Below, piece by piece: positions 33,181 through 40,584 of a stretch of 64,000 nucleotides of DNA. The position numbers and the translations under genes were made by a program. The DNA lies in assembly GCA_934717855.1 (NCBI GenBank), contig CAKUZI010000003.1, positions 1 through 64,000 on the forward strand, read 5' to 3'. The notes under the pieces were generated by a model. It had not been told where the DNA came from and ran no database searches. It worked only from the letters and a program-made list of their open reading frames with translations. Each line of letters starts with the position of its first letter. Positions within the stretch are counted from its first letter, which is position 1. This DNA comes from an uncultured Candidatus Melainabacteria bacterium. GTDB lineage: Bacteria; Cyanobacteriota; Vampirovibrionia; Gastranaerophilales; Gastranaerophilaceae.

Positions 33181-33289
33181 ATAGGGAAAAGACCTTGAGA
33201 GGTCGTAACTCTTAAGGTCTTTCTTCGTTCCCTATAAGAAGATTAAAATTAATCTAATAATAAGCTCTATGGCAACTAGAGCTTTTTTT
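33181..33289 (+). ncRNA. Structured small RNA, candidate antisense antitoxin
   Basis: A roughly 109-nt transcript is predicted between the promoter at 33147-33174 and a terminator. ATAGGGAA (33181-33188) pairs with TTCCCTAT (33228-33235). Stacked on it are AAGACCTT (33189-33196) with AAGGTCTT (33214-33221) and an AGAG/CTCT stem with a 7-nt loop. The terminator is AAGCTCTA (33262-33269) with TAGAGCTT and seven T residues. The RNA is complementary to the whole 3' part of the 24-codon ORF on the minus strand (33232-33306) and to its downstream hairpin. I do not recognise it as a known RNA family. Confidence 0.6.
33187..33222 (-). terminator. Hairpin ending the small-peptide transcript
   Basis: On the minus strand AAGACCTT and AAGGTCTTTT form an 8-bp stem with an inner AGAG/CTCT pairing and a short T-run, 10 nt after the peptide stop codon. 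It is the same palindrome that folds in the plus-strand RNA. Confidence 0.5.
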
Positions 33290-33306
33290 ATTAACTCTAA
33301 CTTCAT
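33232..33306 (-). CDS. 24-residue hydrophobic peptide, candidate type I toxin
   Basis: The ORF begins MKLELIKKAL and ends RLILIFL. It has a Lys-containing N-terminus and one roughly 20-residue Ile/Leu/Val/Ala-rich helix interrupted only by Glu and Arg. This composition is typical of the tiny membrane toxins of type I toxin-antitoxin loci. The start codon is preceded by AAGGAGGTGAT (33320-33310), an 11-nt perfect complement of the 16S rRNA 3' end, far stronger than any other ribosome site here. A sequence that can mask this site lies upstream. A structured RNA is transcribed antisense to it. The peptide was too short for usual gene finding. Toxicity is inference. Confidence 0.55.
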   Translation of the reverse strand: MKLELIKKALVAIELIIRLILIFL

Positions 33307-33312
33307 TTTATC

Positions 33313-33358
33313 ACCTCCTTCGACCAATTTCTTCGTAATCAGTGTGTATCGTGGAGGT
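33313..33358 (-). promoter_or_regulatory. Shine-Dalgarno and upstream anti-Shine-Dalgarno of the small peptide
   Basis: On the minus strand ACCTCC (33358-33353) can pair with GGAGGT of the ribosome site (33318-33313), with a U-G extension, hiding it in a 34-nt loop structure. A weak promoter (TTGAAA 33385-33380, 17-nt spacer, TAATAC 33362-33357) would start transcripts just downstream of the masking sequence. Longer transcripts, for example from the HTH gene, would include it. Confidence 0.45.
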
Positions 33359-33387
33359 ATTAGGAACTTACCCTTATTTTTTCAATC

Positions 33388-33792
33388 TCACTCTGTTATA
33401 TGGAACGAGCATTTTGAACAATGCGCTTTTGGATGAAGCATTAGGTTGTCTTCCAAATCATAAAGCCTTGCAATTCTTGTAACTAACGGAGCTCCGCATT
33501 TTGGGCATTTTAAACCACCTGCGCCGTTCAAAATTAATTCTTTCAGACTATCAATTATTTCTTGTGAAACAGTGTATGATGTATAATCCTTTTCAAGTTC
33601 TTTAATCTCGTGTGGATCACATTTTAAGACTTTTGCTAGATTTTGGCGAACGGTTACGGGCAAGAACAATTCTTTGCCTGATTCTATATCTTCAATCAAG
33701 CTAAGTGGCAAATTACATTCTTTTGCCAAGCCTTTTGGAGAAAATCCAATTTCATCTCTTCTATGTTGAATAAATTGTGCTAAAGTTTTCAT
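33388..33792 (-). CDS. XRE-type HTH protein with C-terminal zinc ribbon
   Basis: The 134-residue protein starts with a Cro/C1-type helix-turn-helix (IQHRRDEIGFSPKGLAKECNLPLSLIEDIESGKE, about residues 8-40, quoted in two parts in families as the recognition turn and helix). It ends with a treble-clef-like ribbon: CPKCGAPL and CSKCSF. It is likely a DNA-binding regulator or anti-stress adaptor. The open frame extends to 33978, but the upstream part overlaps the previous gene and its terminator. A perfect TATAAT ends 6 nt before the ATG at 33792, so a leaderless start there is chosen. It lies directly upstream of the candidate toxin peptide on the same strand. Confidence 0.72.
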   Translation of the reverse strand: MKTLAQFIQHRRDEIGFSPKGLAKECNLPLSLIEDIESGKELFLPVTVRQNLAKVLKCDPHEIKELEKDYTSYTVSQEIIDSLKELILNGAGGLKCPKCGAPLVTRIARLYDLEDNLMLHPKAHCSKCSFHITE

Positions 33793-33798
33793 AAAATC

Positions 33799-33804
33799 AT
33801 TATA
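33799..33804 (-). promoter_or_regulatory. -10 box of the HTH gene (predicted leaderless)
   Basis: A perfect TATAAT on the minus strand ends exactly 6 nt before the ATG at 33792 and lies between the upstream terminator and the gene. Confidence 0.6.
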
Positions 33805-33809
33805 TATGG

Positions 33810-33838
33810 AAACACCCCCTTTATTCAAGAGGGTGTTT
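33810..33838 (-). terminator. Terminator of the F-x-G lipoprotein-like gene
   Basis: AAACACCC and GGGTGTTT form an 8-bp stem across a 13-nt loop, about 35 nt past the stop at 33872. Confidence 0.65.
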
Positions 33839-33871
33839 TGTTGTTGTGTAGAAAGTTTTTTTAATTTTTGG

Positions 33872-34792
33872 TTATTCACCGTAATCCCAACCGGAATGAG
33901 TGTAAGTTCTTGCGTAGTCAGAATAAACTTTCGCATTATCAAAATCGTATTGAGCAAATTCAGGTTCACCCTTGTCATTTTTAATTACATTTCCGTCGTC
34001 ATCGTAAATTACAGAACCGTACATAAATGTTCCCTTTTCTTGACCTCTTTCGATGTCGCCTCTGCAAACTAAATTTCCGTTTTTGTCAAAAACTGAACGA
34101 ATATTACGTTTGCCGTCTCTACCGTTTGAACGAACTTCGTAACCTGCATAATTCCATTCGTATTCTTGAGGTTTTCTATCTGTATTAGCAACATAACGCA
34201 TTAGTTTAATTCCTCTTCCAGGAACATCTGAAACTATTGTTTTCATATAAGATTTTTTAGGGTTTCCATCTTCATATAAATCATCAATTTCTGAAACAAT
34301 TGCAAGTTCTTTTTTATTTGTGCCAATACTGTCTACAGAAGATTTATAAATTTTGTTGTCATATCTGTTATGCGCAGTAGATGCCATATATACAGCATTA
34401 TTTTTGCCATCCGGAATAGGTCCGTCCGGATCAATTCCAATATTTATACCTTGAGCAATTAATGAATCACCAATGTTGAATGGATAATCTTTTACAACAA
34501 TTGGTTTAATAATTGTGTCTCTGTGATTTGTTCCTCCACCAATAACTACTGCTGTTGCACTTGATGAAGCAGATGCGCTTGCTGTTGCTTCTGCGTCACA
34601 ACTTGACAAACCGCCTACAGTTGCACCTACTGCCATTAATCCTAAAACCAAATTACGCATTGCTTCTGCGGAATTTTTGTCCATCGGGGTGTCCATTTGT
34701 GGAAAATCATTTTCTATAGACTGTTTTTTATTATTAATATTGCGGGAATTTCTGCCCTGAAAATTTATGGTATTAATTGCTTTAACTTCCAT
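33872..34792 (-). CDS. Hypothetical protein with N-terminal F-x-G motif and internal lipobox-like site
   Basis: This 306-residue protein is unknown to me. It starts MEVKAINTINFQGRNSRN, the clearest copy of the Ile-Asn...Phe-x-Gly-Arg motif in the window. A hydrophobic segment at about residues 47-64 ends in GLSSCDAE, which looks like a lipoprotein cleavage site but lies far from the N-terminus. A Ser/Ala-rich linker and a roughly 220-residue Asp/Gly/Asn-rich domain follow (DDDGNVIKNDKGEPEF, repeated 'DxxGN' turns). The repeated FDKNGNLV / YDDDGNVI phrases recall beta-rich repeat proteins. An AGGAGG site precedes the ATG at a rather long 13-nt distance. Confidence 0.6.
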   Translation of the reverse strand: MEVKAINTINFQGRNSRNINNKKQSIENDFPQMDTPMDKNSAEAMRNLVLGLMAVGATVGGLSSCDAEATASASASSSATAVVIGGGTNHRDTIIKPIVVKDYPFNIGDSLIAQGINIGIDPDGPIPDGKNNAVYMASTAHNRYDNKIYKSSVDSIGTNKKELAIVSEIDDLYEDGNPKKSYMKTIVSDVPGRGIKLMRYVANTDRKPQEYEWNYAGYEVRSNGRDGKRNIRSVFDKNGNLVCRGDIERGQEKGTFMYGSVIYDDDGNVIKNDKGEPEFAQYDFDNAKVYSDYARTYTHSGWDYGE

Positions 34793-35024
34793 TTTGGTTT
34801 TTTAACCTCCTATTTCTACACTTTGCATACATATAAAATCAGAACATGATTTTACTTGCTACCTTAATAGTACAAAAAACATGAATTTTCTTCAAAGTTA
34901 CTGATATTATTAAGTTTTAAGTACTTTACAATTATTAATAATTGATTTAATTATCAGTTAATATCAGCATTGATTGAAGTTAAAGCAACGTTTTGGAGTA
35001 AAAATCTCAACCTGAAACGGTCTT

Positions 35025-35050
35025 TTTACTTTTCACGTTTCACGTTTCAC
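35025..35050. repeat. TTTCACG tandem repeat
   Basis: Four imperfect copies of a 7-nt unit (TTTCACG/TTTCAC) lie in the 286-nt gap between recA and the F-x-G gene. A related TTTCACT array lies at 44655-44687. No terminator for recA and no gene is otherwise visible in this gap. Confidence 0.55.
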
Positions 35051-35078
35051 ACTTGTTACAGACTTTGCCTCTATGTGT

Positions 35079-36134
35079 CTATTCTTCAACAACTTCTTCC
35101 ATAGACTGATTTGGAGCAGCCAATTTTTCTCTTACAAGAGTTTCAACTTCTTTTAAAATATCAGGATTTTCTGTTAAAAAGTCGCGAGCCTTATCTCTTC
35201 CTTGTCCTAATTTTTCATCCCTAAAGCTGAACCAAGAACCGGCTTTTTTTACAATATCAAGGTTTACGGCAACATCAAGAATGTTTCCGACTTTGCAAAT
35301 ACCTTTTCCAAAAATAATATCAAACTCAGCTGTTCTAAATGGAGGAGCAACTTTGTTTTTCAAAACTCTGACTCTAACGTGGTTTCCAACATCGCCGTCA
35401 TCACCTTTAACACCTTCTGTACGTTTGATTTCCATACGAACAGAAGCATAATATTTCAATGCGTTACCACCTGTTGTCGTTTCAGGGTTACCGTACATAA
35501 CACCGATTTTCATTCTTAATTGGTTGATAAAAATTACTGTAGTGTTTGTTTTACCAATAATACCTGTCAATTTTCTTAAAGCTTTACTCATCAAACGAGC
35601 TTGCAAGCCCATTTGTTGATCTTCCATAGAACCCTCAATTTCAGCTTTTGGAACAAGAGCAGCAACAGAGTCAACAACAACTACATCAACAGCGCCTGAG
35701 CGAACCAATTCTTCTGTAATATCAAGAGCTTGTTCTCCTGTATCTGGTTGAGAAATCAATAAATCATCGACTTTTACACCTAAATTTCTAGCATATTCAG
35801 GATCAAGTGCGTGTTCAGCATCTACGAAAGCTGCAATTCCACCGCGTTTTTGGCATTCTGCAACGATATGTTGCGCAAGAGTTGTTTTACCGGAACTTTC
35901 TGGCCCGTAAATTTCAATGATACGTCCACGAGGAATTCCGCCAATTCCAAGAGCAACGTCTAATGATAACGCGCCTGTTGGGATTGCATCAACATTAACG
36001 GTTGCCTTGTCACCAAGTTTCATAATAGAACCTTTACCGAAATCTTTTTCGATTTTTTCTATTGCAAGTTTAAGTGCCTTAGCTCGTTCTTCGTTGTTAG
36101 CCGGAGCTCCGATTTCTTTATCTTTTACTGCCAT
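35079..36134 (-). CDS. recA: Recombinase RecA
   Basis: RecA forms filaments on single-stranded DNA, performs strand exchange and triggers LexA self-cleavage. The 351-residue protein has Walker [10 protein letters not shown] near residue 71, the [17 protein letters not shown]alker B and loop L1 region, [12 protein letters not shown], and the L2 loop ([22 protein letters not shown], conserved in parts). An acidic C-terminal tail (MEEVVEE) is typical. An AAAGGG site precedes the ATG. It is 42 nt downstream of a MerR-like coiled-coil gene on the same strand, which may be co-transcribed. No intein is present. Confidence 0.98.
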   Translation of the reverse strand: MAVKDKEIGAPANNEERAKALKLAIEKIEKDFGKGSIMKLGDKATVNVDAIPTGALSLDVALGIGGIPRGRIIEIYGPESSGKTTLAQHIVAECQKRGGIAAFVDAEHALDPEYARNLGVKVDDLLISQPDTGEQALDITEELVRSGAVDVVVVDSVAALVPKAEIEGSMEDQQMGLQARLMSKALRKLTGIIGKTNTTVIFINQLRMKIGVMYGNPETTTGGNALKYYASVRMEIKRTEGVKGDDGDVGNHVRVRVLKNKVAPPFRTAEFDIIFGKGICKVGNILDVAVNLDIVKKAGSWFSFRDEKLGQGRDKARDFLTENPDILKEVETLVREKLAAPNQSMEEVVEE

Positions 36135-36176
36135 AATTTAATTCCCTTTGTCTGATTGCCGTTCTAAAATGTTTAA

Positions 36177-36674
36177 TTATTCCCAAATATGTTTTTCTTT
36201 TTTCTTGTAAAAGCCTAACCCAACAGGTTTGTAAGAATTCAAATCGTTTTTAAGCTGATAAATTTCTTTATTTAAGTCAATAATTTTTTGTCTAAGAGTT
36301 TCGTTGTCAGTTTTGCAACGGATAAGCTCAACGACAACTTCGTCCATCCCCTCAAGTTTTTCATCAATAACCTTAGCAATTCTGTTAGAAAGTTTGTTTT
36401 CCATATCTTTTAAAGATGAAAGAATATTCATAATTGCAGATGGTTGTTTTGGGGCAACTTTTGCAGATGGCAATTGTGCATGTTTCATTGCCTGAACGCG
36501 TCTCAAATTCTTCACTTCTTCATAAGAAAAATAAGTTTGTCCTTTACTATTTTTTTTAGGCAAAATAGATGCGCGTTTGCACAATTCTACAATTTCTTTA
36601 TTATCTGTTTTTAAAATACTTCTCACTTCTTGTGGAGATAAAGTTTTTCCCTTCAACTCTTGTTCTAATATCAT
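36177..36674 (-). CDS. MerR-like HTH and coiled-coil protein upstream of recA
   Basis: The 165-residue protein begins with a MerR-type winged-helix-like region: SPQEVRSILKTDNKEIVELCKRASILPKK followed by FSYEEVKNLRRVQAMK (residues about 13-65, quoted as separate segments). A long amphipathic helix with heptad pattern (about residues 80-150, MENKLSNRIAKVIDEKLEG... and LRQKIIDLNKEIYQLKNDL) follows. It should bind DNA as a coiled-coil dimer. It is the likely first gene of a transcript that includes recA. The ligand and targets are unknown. A GAGGG ribosome site precedes the ATG. Confidence 0.65.
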   Translation of the reverse strand: MILEQELKGKTLSPQEVRSILKTDNKEIVELCKRASILPKKNSKGQTYFSYEEVKNLRRVQAMKHAQLPSAKVAPKQPSAIMNILSSLKDMENKLSNRIAKVIDEKLEGMDEVVVELIRCKTDNETLRQKIIDLNKEIYQLKNDLNSYKPVGLGFYKKKEKHIWE

Positions 36675-36817
36675 TTATTTTATCCCTCAATATTTCTCCA
36701 CTTATATTCTATTTTACATATGGTAAAAAGACAAATAAAATTTGCAATCTTGTAACATCACTTAATAAACAATAAGAAAATTATGTTACAAAATGTTAAC
36801 AAAATTTTCAATAATAG

Positions 36818-36845
36818 TAAAGTTTTTGGCTACTTATGCCGATAA
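36818..36845 (+). promoter_or_regulatory. Sigma-28 (FliA-type) promoter
   Basis: TAAAGTTT (36818-36825) and GCCGATAA (36838-36845) match both consensus elements of flagellar sigma-28 promoters at all 16 positions, with a 12-nt spacer (the E. coli consensus is 11). It lies 35 nt before the 36881 gene. Confidence 0.75.
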
Positions 36846-36880
36846 AAGATATGTACTACTAAGATGGAGTTACAAAATCA

Positions 36881-38512
36881 ATGGGATTAGCGGCAGGACA
36901 AGCTAGATTATTAACAATAACAGGCAGAAAATCTGACTGTGAATATCAATCAATGCGTCTTTCTCACCAAAAGCTTGCATTGTCTCGTCAGCTTACTGAT
37001 GTTTCTAACGAATATCAGAATTCTCTTGATCAGACAAAATTGGTTTACGATTATTACGGAACAGGGGATCAATCAAATCCATTGTCTTATGGAATTTTGA
37101 TGAGCCCGTCTACGTTGAATAATTATATGCCTATTTTAATAACAGACCCTAAAGGCAGAGTAACATTGAACTCAAAACTTGCAGCAGCTGCTCGTAAAGC
37201 TGGTATCCCTCAAGAGGGATTTGGAACTCTTCCATCAGAAGATGTAAGAAACCAATTTATACAAGGATTGGGAGAACAAAGTATAATTACAAATAAAATG
37301 TCAGAAACTGTTCAAAGTTTGCCATACAACCAAGCTGCGAGTGTCGGTGGCGGTTCTACTGTTGCGGTTATTACTCAAAGTGGTAGTTTAGATGATTTGG
37401 TTAAATATTTGAACGATATTGGTTCTCAAATTACTGTAAATCTAAGTGGTTCTTCTGCTGGTTTTAGGAAGACATATTTTGAAATGACTTATAAAGATGC
37501 CAGCGGAAATAAAAAAACAGACAGGATTAGTAAAGAAAGTGATAAAGCGTCTGTAACACTGGATTTAGGTAAGTTATTGAGCGGAGAAGAGTCTCTTATG
37601 CTTCACTCAAGAAGAGATAATGGCAAGACTATGGGCAACTATGAATATTTGCAAACAGTTGTTGCTGATATATTAGATCAAATTGGAACAGCGTTCTCTG
37701 AGGTATTTGATCTTGGAGATACAATTTCTAAAAACGCATTAGAATATGCAAGAGCTTCGATTGCGAATATTTATACTCCTCTTGATGAGAATGGCAATTA
37801 TTCAAATGATCCAAGAGTTGGCGTGAAATCTAATAATTATGCTCAATGTATTGGTTGGGCTGGCAATAACTGGAAAGGTGGAGTATGGAAATTTAAGTGG
37901 GGACACAACCACTCTGAGTATAAATTAGACATTAATAACATGATAAAAGCTTATTTGACTTATATTCAAGACTTTGTGAATGGTGTTTCTAAAACAAATT
38001 CGAAAGGTGATGATTTGTATAAGGTAAATTCCGGTTGGATAGATGGAAGCAACCTTGTTACAGATGATACTACATACAAATACACTTGGAAAACAGGTGC
38101 AAGCGTGTCAAGTGATGATTCTGCCGTAGCGACATATTATGATTCATTATTCAATCAAATTTGTTTGAATGGCTGGACTGAAAATCAAAATATTGAAGAC
38201 AATGAATATCTTCAAGAAATGCTAAAAAGTGGCATGTTGTTCATTTCTAAAGCTAGTGATGACGGCTATTATTATCAAGGTAATTATGCAACAGATTCTT
38301 ATATAAAAGAAGTTTCTGATGACACAAAAATTGCTCAGGCAGAGGCTAAGTATAATACTGAAAAGGCTAAATTAAACTCAAAAGAAGAAACTCTTGATTT
38401 GAAGTTGAAAAACCTTGATACGGAAATTTCTTCTTTAACAACTGAATATGAAACGGTTAAAAATACGATTTCTAAAAACATAGAAAAATCGTTCAAACGG
38501 TATAACGCGTAA
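36881..38512 (+). CDS. Hypothetical protein under a sigma-28-like promoter, 543 aa
   Basis: I do not recognise a named family. The N-terminal 60 residues (MGLAAGQARLLTITGRKSD then MRLSHQKLALSRQLTDVSNEY) form a strongly helical segment. The middle is mixed and rich in Ser, Asn, Asp and Trp-containing motifs. The last 65 residues are a heptad-patterned coiled coil (LDLKLKNLDTEISSLTTEY). Helical ends around a variable centre are the general plan of flagellar axial and hook-associated proteins, and the promoter is of the flagellar late-gene type. The inference is a surface or axial protein, but there is no direct similarity I can name. The ribosome site GGAG is 11 nt from the ATG. Confidence 0.6.
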   Translation: MGLAAGQARLLTITGRKSDCEYQSMRLSHQKLALSRQLTDVSNEYQNSLDQTKLVYDYYGTGDQSNPLSYGILMSPSTLNNYMPILITDPKGRVTLNSKLAAAARKAGIPQEGFGTLPSEDVRNQFIQGLGEQSIITNKMSETVQSLPYNQAASVGGGSTVAVITQSGSLDDLVKYLNDIGSQITVNLSGSSAGFRKTYFEMTYKDASGNKKTDRISKESDKASVTLDLGKLLSGEESLMLHSRRDNGKTMGNYEYLQTVVADILDQIGTAFSEVFDLGDTISKNALEYARASIANIYTPLDENGNYSNDPRVGVKSNNYAQCIGWAGNNWKGGVWKFKWGHNHSEYKLDINNMIKAYLTYIQDFVNGVSKTNSKGDDLYKVNSGWIDGSNLVTDDTTYKYTWKTGASVSSDDSAVATYYDSLFNQICLNGWTENQNIEDNEYLQEMLKSGMLFISKASDDGYYYQGNYATDSYIKEVSDDTKIAQAEAKYNTEKAKLNSKEETLDLKLKNLDTEISSLTTEYETVKNTISKNIEKSFKRYNA

Positions 38513-38637
38513 AGCTGAAATCCCATGAAATTACTATGTTGTTAAACTCATTTCATTCAACTAATTTTTAAAATAACGTTGCTTTATTGTTTTGTTTTTT
38601 ATTTAATATAGGTGATTAAACAAACAAGGTGGGTAGA

Positions 38638-39438
38638 ATGAAAAAGAGTTTTTTATTATTAGCAACAATGCTTTTGGTTGTCGGAAGCGCAAATGCAGTT
38701 GATTGGCAACCGGTTGATACAAATATTCCTAATTTTAGTATGTATATTGATAAAGATTCTATCAGCAGTGTAAATTCTAATGAATGTGTTTATGCTGTCA
38801 GATACCAGATTGCGTCAAAACCGGAACAGGTTGCATATTTAAAATCGGATGCTAAAAAGAATTATATTGGTGTGGTAAATGCAGGAGCTTATGAAGAAAG
38901 CAATTACAAACCTAAAGCTGTTTTTTATAATGCACATGCGTTTATGAAGCCCGTTGGAGATTCTTTTTTGAATTTCGCGCACCATTATGCAATTAATACT
39001 CTTGCAGATAAAAATATCGCAAGAGTAAATAAAGATGCTTTTACACCTGATACTCCGGAATTAACAAATTTGCAATTAAATGAAAATACTAAAAATATAT
39101 CTTACGAAATAAAGCTTGCTCCGCAAAAGGTTACAAGTGCTACAAATCTTAAGGAGTATGTTGAAGAAACTGCAGGTTTAATTAACGAAAATTGGGCACC
39201 TCCGGTTTCAGGTCGAAATACTCAGGCAATTTTAATCGTTCAGATAGGCACTGATGGAAGTTTGTTGAATTATAAGTTTGCAAAACCATCAGGAGATGTT
39301 ACAATGGATCGCTCAATAATTACAGCTGTAGAAAAAACAGTGCCTTATGCCGGATTTTCGAAGCTTGTTAATGACGAGGATAACTTAAACTTCCAATTTG
39401 TATTTGATTACAAGTGGTTTAAAAAATCAGTTATGTAA
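38638..39438 (+). CDS. Secreted protein with TonB-C-like domain
   Basis: The 266-residue product has a signal peptide (KKSFLLLATMLLVVGSANAV). Its C-terminal third (INENWAPPVSGRNTQAILIVQIGTDGSLLNYKFAKPSGD...DRSIITAVEKTVPYAGF) follows the TonB/TolA C-terminal pattern. The N-terminal part resembles short periplasmic domains around a DWQPVDTNIPNFSMYIDKDSI core. Its layout matches the protein at 19964. The frame opens at a GTG at 38629; the ATG at 38638 is chosen because AAGGTGGG lies just before it. No TonB, ExbB or ExbD partner gene adjoins it. Confidence 0.65.
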   Translation: MKKSFLLLATMLLVVGSANAVDWQPVDTNIPNFSMYIDKDSISSVNSNECVYAVRYQIASKPEQVAYLKSDAKKNYIGVVNAGAYEESNYKPKAVFYNAHAFMKPVGDSFLNFAHHYAINTLADKNIARVNKDAFTPDTPELTNLQLNENTKNISYEIKLAPQKVTSATNLKEYVEETAGLINENWAPPVSGRNTQAILIVQIGTDGSLLNYKFAKPSGDVTMDRSIITAVEKTVPYAGFSKLVNDEDNLNFQFVFDYKWFKKSVM

Positions 39439-39564
39439 CTTGTTAAAGGGTATAACTCCATGACAAATTCTACATTTGTCATAAAATTTAACATGCTTCT
39501 TGATTTTTATAATTTTTAATATATTATTATAATACACAGAACTAGCTAGAAAAGGAAAATTATT

Positions 39565-39756
39565 ATGTCAAAAAAATGTGATGTATGCGGAAAAGCTCCG
39601 ATTAAAGCAGCTAAATTAACATTCTCTCATAAACAAATCGTTCACACACAAGAACCAAATTTACAATCAGTAAAAGTTTGTGTAAACGGAACAACTAAGA
39701 GAATTAAAGTTTGCACTTCTTGCCTAAGAGCAGGTAAAGTACAAAAAGCTGTTTAG
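39565..39756 (+). CDS. rpmB: 50S ribosomal protein bL28
   Basis: bL28 lies near the E site of the large subunit. The 63-residue protein has the family start KKCDVCGKAP, then SHKQIVHTQEPNLQSVKV and RIKVCTSCLRAGKV. Both CxxC pairs (CDVC and CTSC) are intact, so this is the zinc-binding (C+) form. An AAAGGAA ribosome site precedes the ATG. TATTATAAT-type sequence lies about 30 nt upstream, and a terminator follows, so it is its own unit. Confidence 0.95.
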   Translation: MSKKCDVCGKAPIKAAKLTFSHKQIVHTQEPNLQSVKVCVNGTTKRIKVCTSCLRAGKVQKAV

Positions 39757-39782
39757 TATCGAGTGATATAAGCAAAAAATGT

Positions 39783-39815
39783 AAAAAAGAGCCATCGAAA
39801 GGTGGTTCTTTTTTT
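39783..39815 (+). terminator. Terminator of rpmB
   Basis: AAAGAGCCATC pairs with GGTGGTTCTTT (G-T pairs included) across GAAA and is followed by a T-run. Confidence 0.8.
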
Positions 39816-39878
39816 GTCTAAATTCTCGATAATTAATTTAACATTCAATGTTTGGAATTGTAACATTTCCTTAATCAC

Positions 39879-39907
39879 TTGAATAAAAAATATCCTTATG
39901 ATATATT
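39879..39907 (+). promoter_or_regulatory. Promoter of the LysM protein gene
   Basis: TTGAAT (39879-39884), a 17-nt spacer and an extended -10 (TGATATATT, ending 39907) predict transcription from about 39914. This decides against the upstream TTG start in the same frame. Confidence 0.6.
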
Positions 39908-39941
39908 TCAAGCAGAACAATTTATATTAGGGTATGGATAC

Positions 39942-40520
39942 ATGAAAAGTTCAACTATCAGAAGATCAAATTTATCTAAGGAAAAGATGGCAGTGCTTGA
40001 GGCGTTGTCAAAATACAGGCATGACGGTTTTGATAATTCTCCAAGTGTTTACGTTAGACCAAACAGAGAACGTGAACTTGATATGCTTTGGCAAAATTTT
40101 AAAGTTAACCAAAAACAAGAAAAAACTTCCAGCATTTACTTGGTAGCAGGCTTTATTGTTGGAGCTGTAGTAATGCTTGGACTTGTTGTGCTAGTTGGTT
40201 TTTCTGCAAATGGCATAAGCTTTTTGAAAGAAAAAAGAGCAACTGCACCCGTTGTAGCTCCTGTAAAAGTTAAAAAAGAAAAGTTTAATTTGAATTTTAT
40301 TCCGTCTGCTACAGAAAAAGAAGAACCGACTGAAACAAACGAAATTTATACAGTTCAGGGCGGAGATACAATGGAAAGTATTCTGGTTCGTTTTTATGGC
40401 TCATACAGCAAGGATAAGGAAGCTCTTGTTATGAAAACGAATAATATGACTAATCCTAATAAATTGAGTATTGGTCAAAAATTGACTATTCCGGTTGAAG
40501 CAAAACAGGAAGAACAATAG
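39942..40520 (+). CDS. Membrane-anchored LysM-domain protein
   Basis: The 192-residue protein has a basic cytoplasmic N-terminus, one membrane helix (IYLVAGFIVGAVVMLGLVVL) at about residues 72-94, a linker, and a C-terminal LysM domain. The LysM runs from YTVQGGDTMESILVRFYGS to NPNKLSIGQKLTIP. LysM domains bind N-acetylglucosamine in peptidoglycan, so this protein likely links the membrane to the wall. A frame extension to 39879 exists but overlaps the promoter. The chosen ATG has only a weak AGGG site. A shared palindromic terminator with rnpB follows. Confidence 0.78.
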   Translation: MKSSTIRRSNLSKEKMAVLEALSKYRHDGFDNSPSVYVRPNRERELDMLWQNFKVNQKQEKTSSIYLVAGFIVGAVVMLGLVVLVGFSANGISFLKEKRATAPVVAPVKVKKEKFNLNFIPSATEKEEPTETNEIYTVQGGDTMESILVRFYGSYSKDKEALVMKTNNMTNPNKLSIGQKLTIPVEAKQEEQ

Positions 40521-40541
40521 TTTTGATACACACTTATAAGT

Positions 40542-40576
40542 AAAAAACGTACAGGTGATTAATCTGTACGTTTTTT
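40542..40576. terminator. Bidirectional terminator between the LysM gene and rnpB
   Basis: AAAAAACGTACAG and CTGTACGTTTTTT form a perfect 13-bp stem with a 9-nt loop, giving T-runs for both converging transcripts. Confidence 0.9.
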
Positions 40577-40584
40577 ATATAAAG

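Noticed and set aside
33181..33289. Interpreting the plus-strand RNA only as the nagZ terminator
   Set aside because: A strong independent promoter overlaps the nagZ end, and the RNA has extra structure before the terminator; read-through termination may still also occur.
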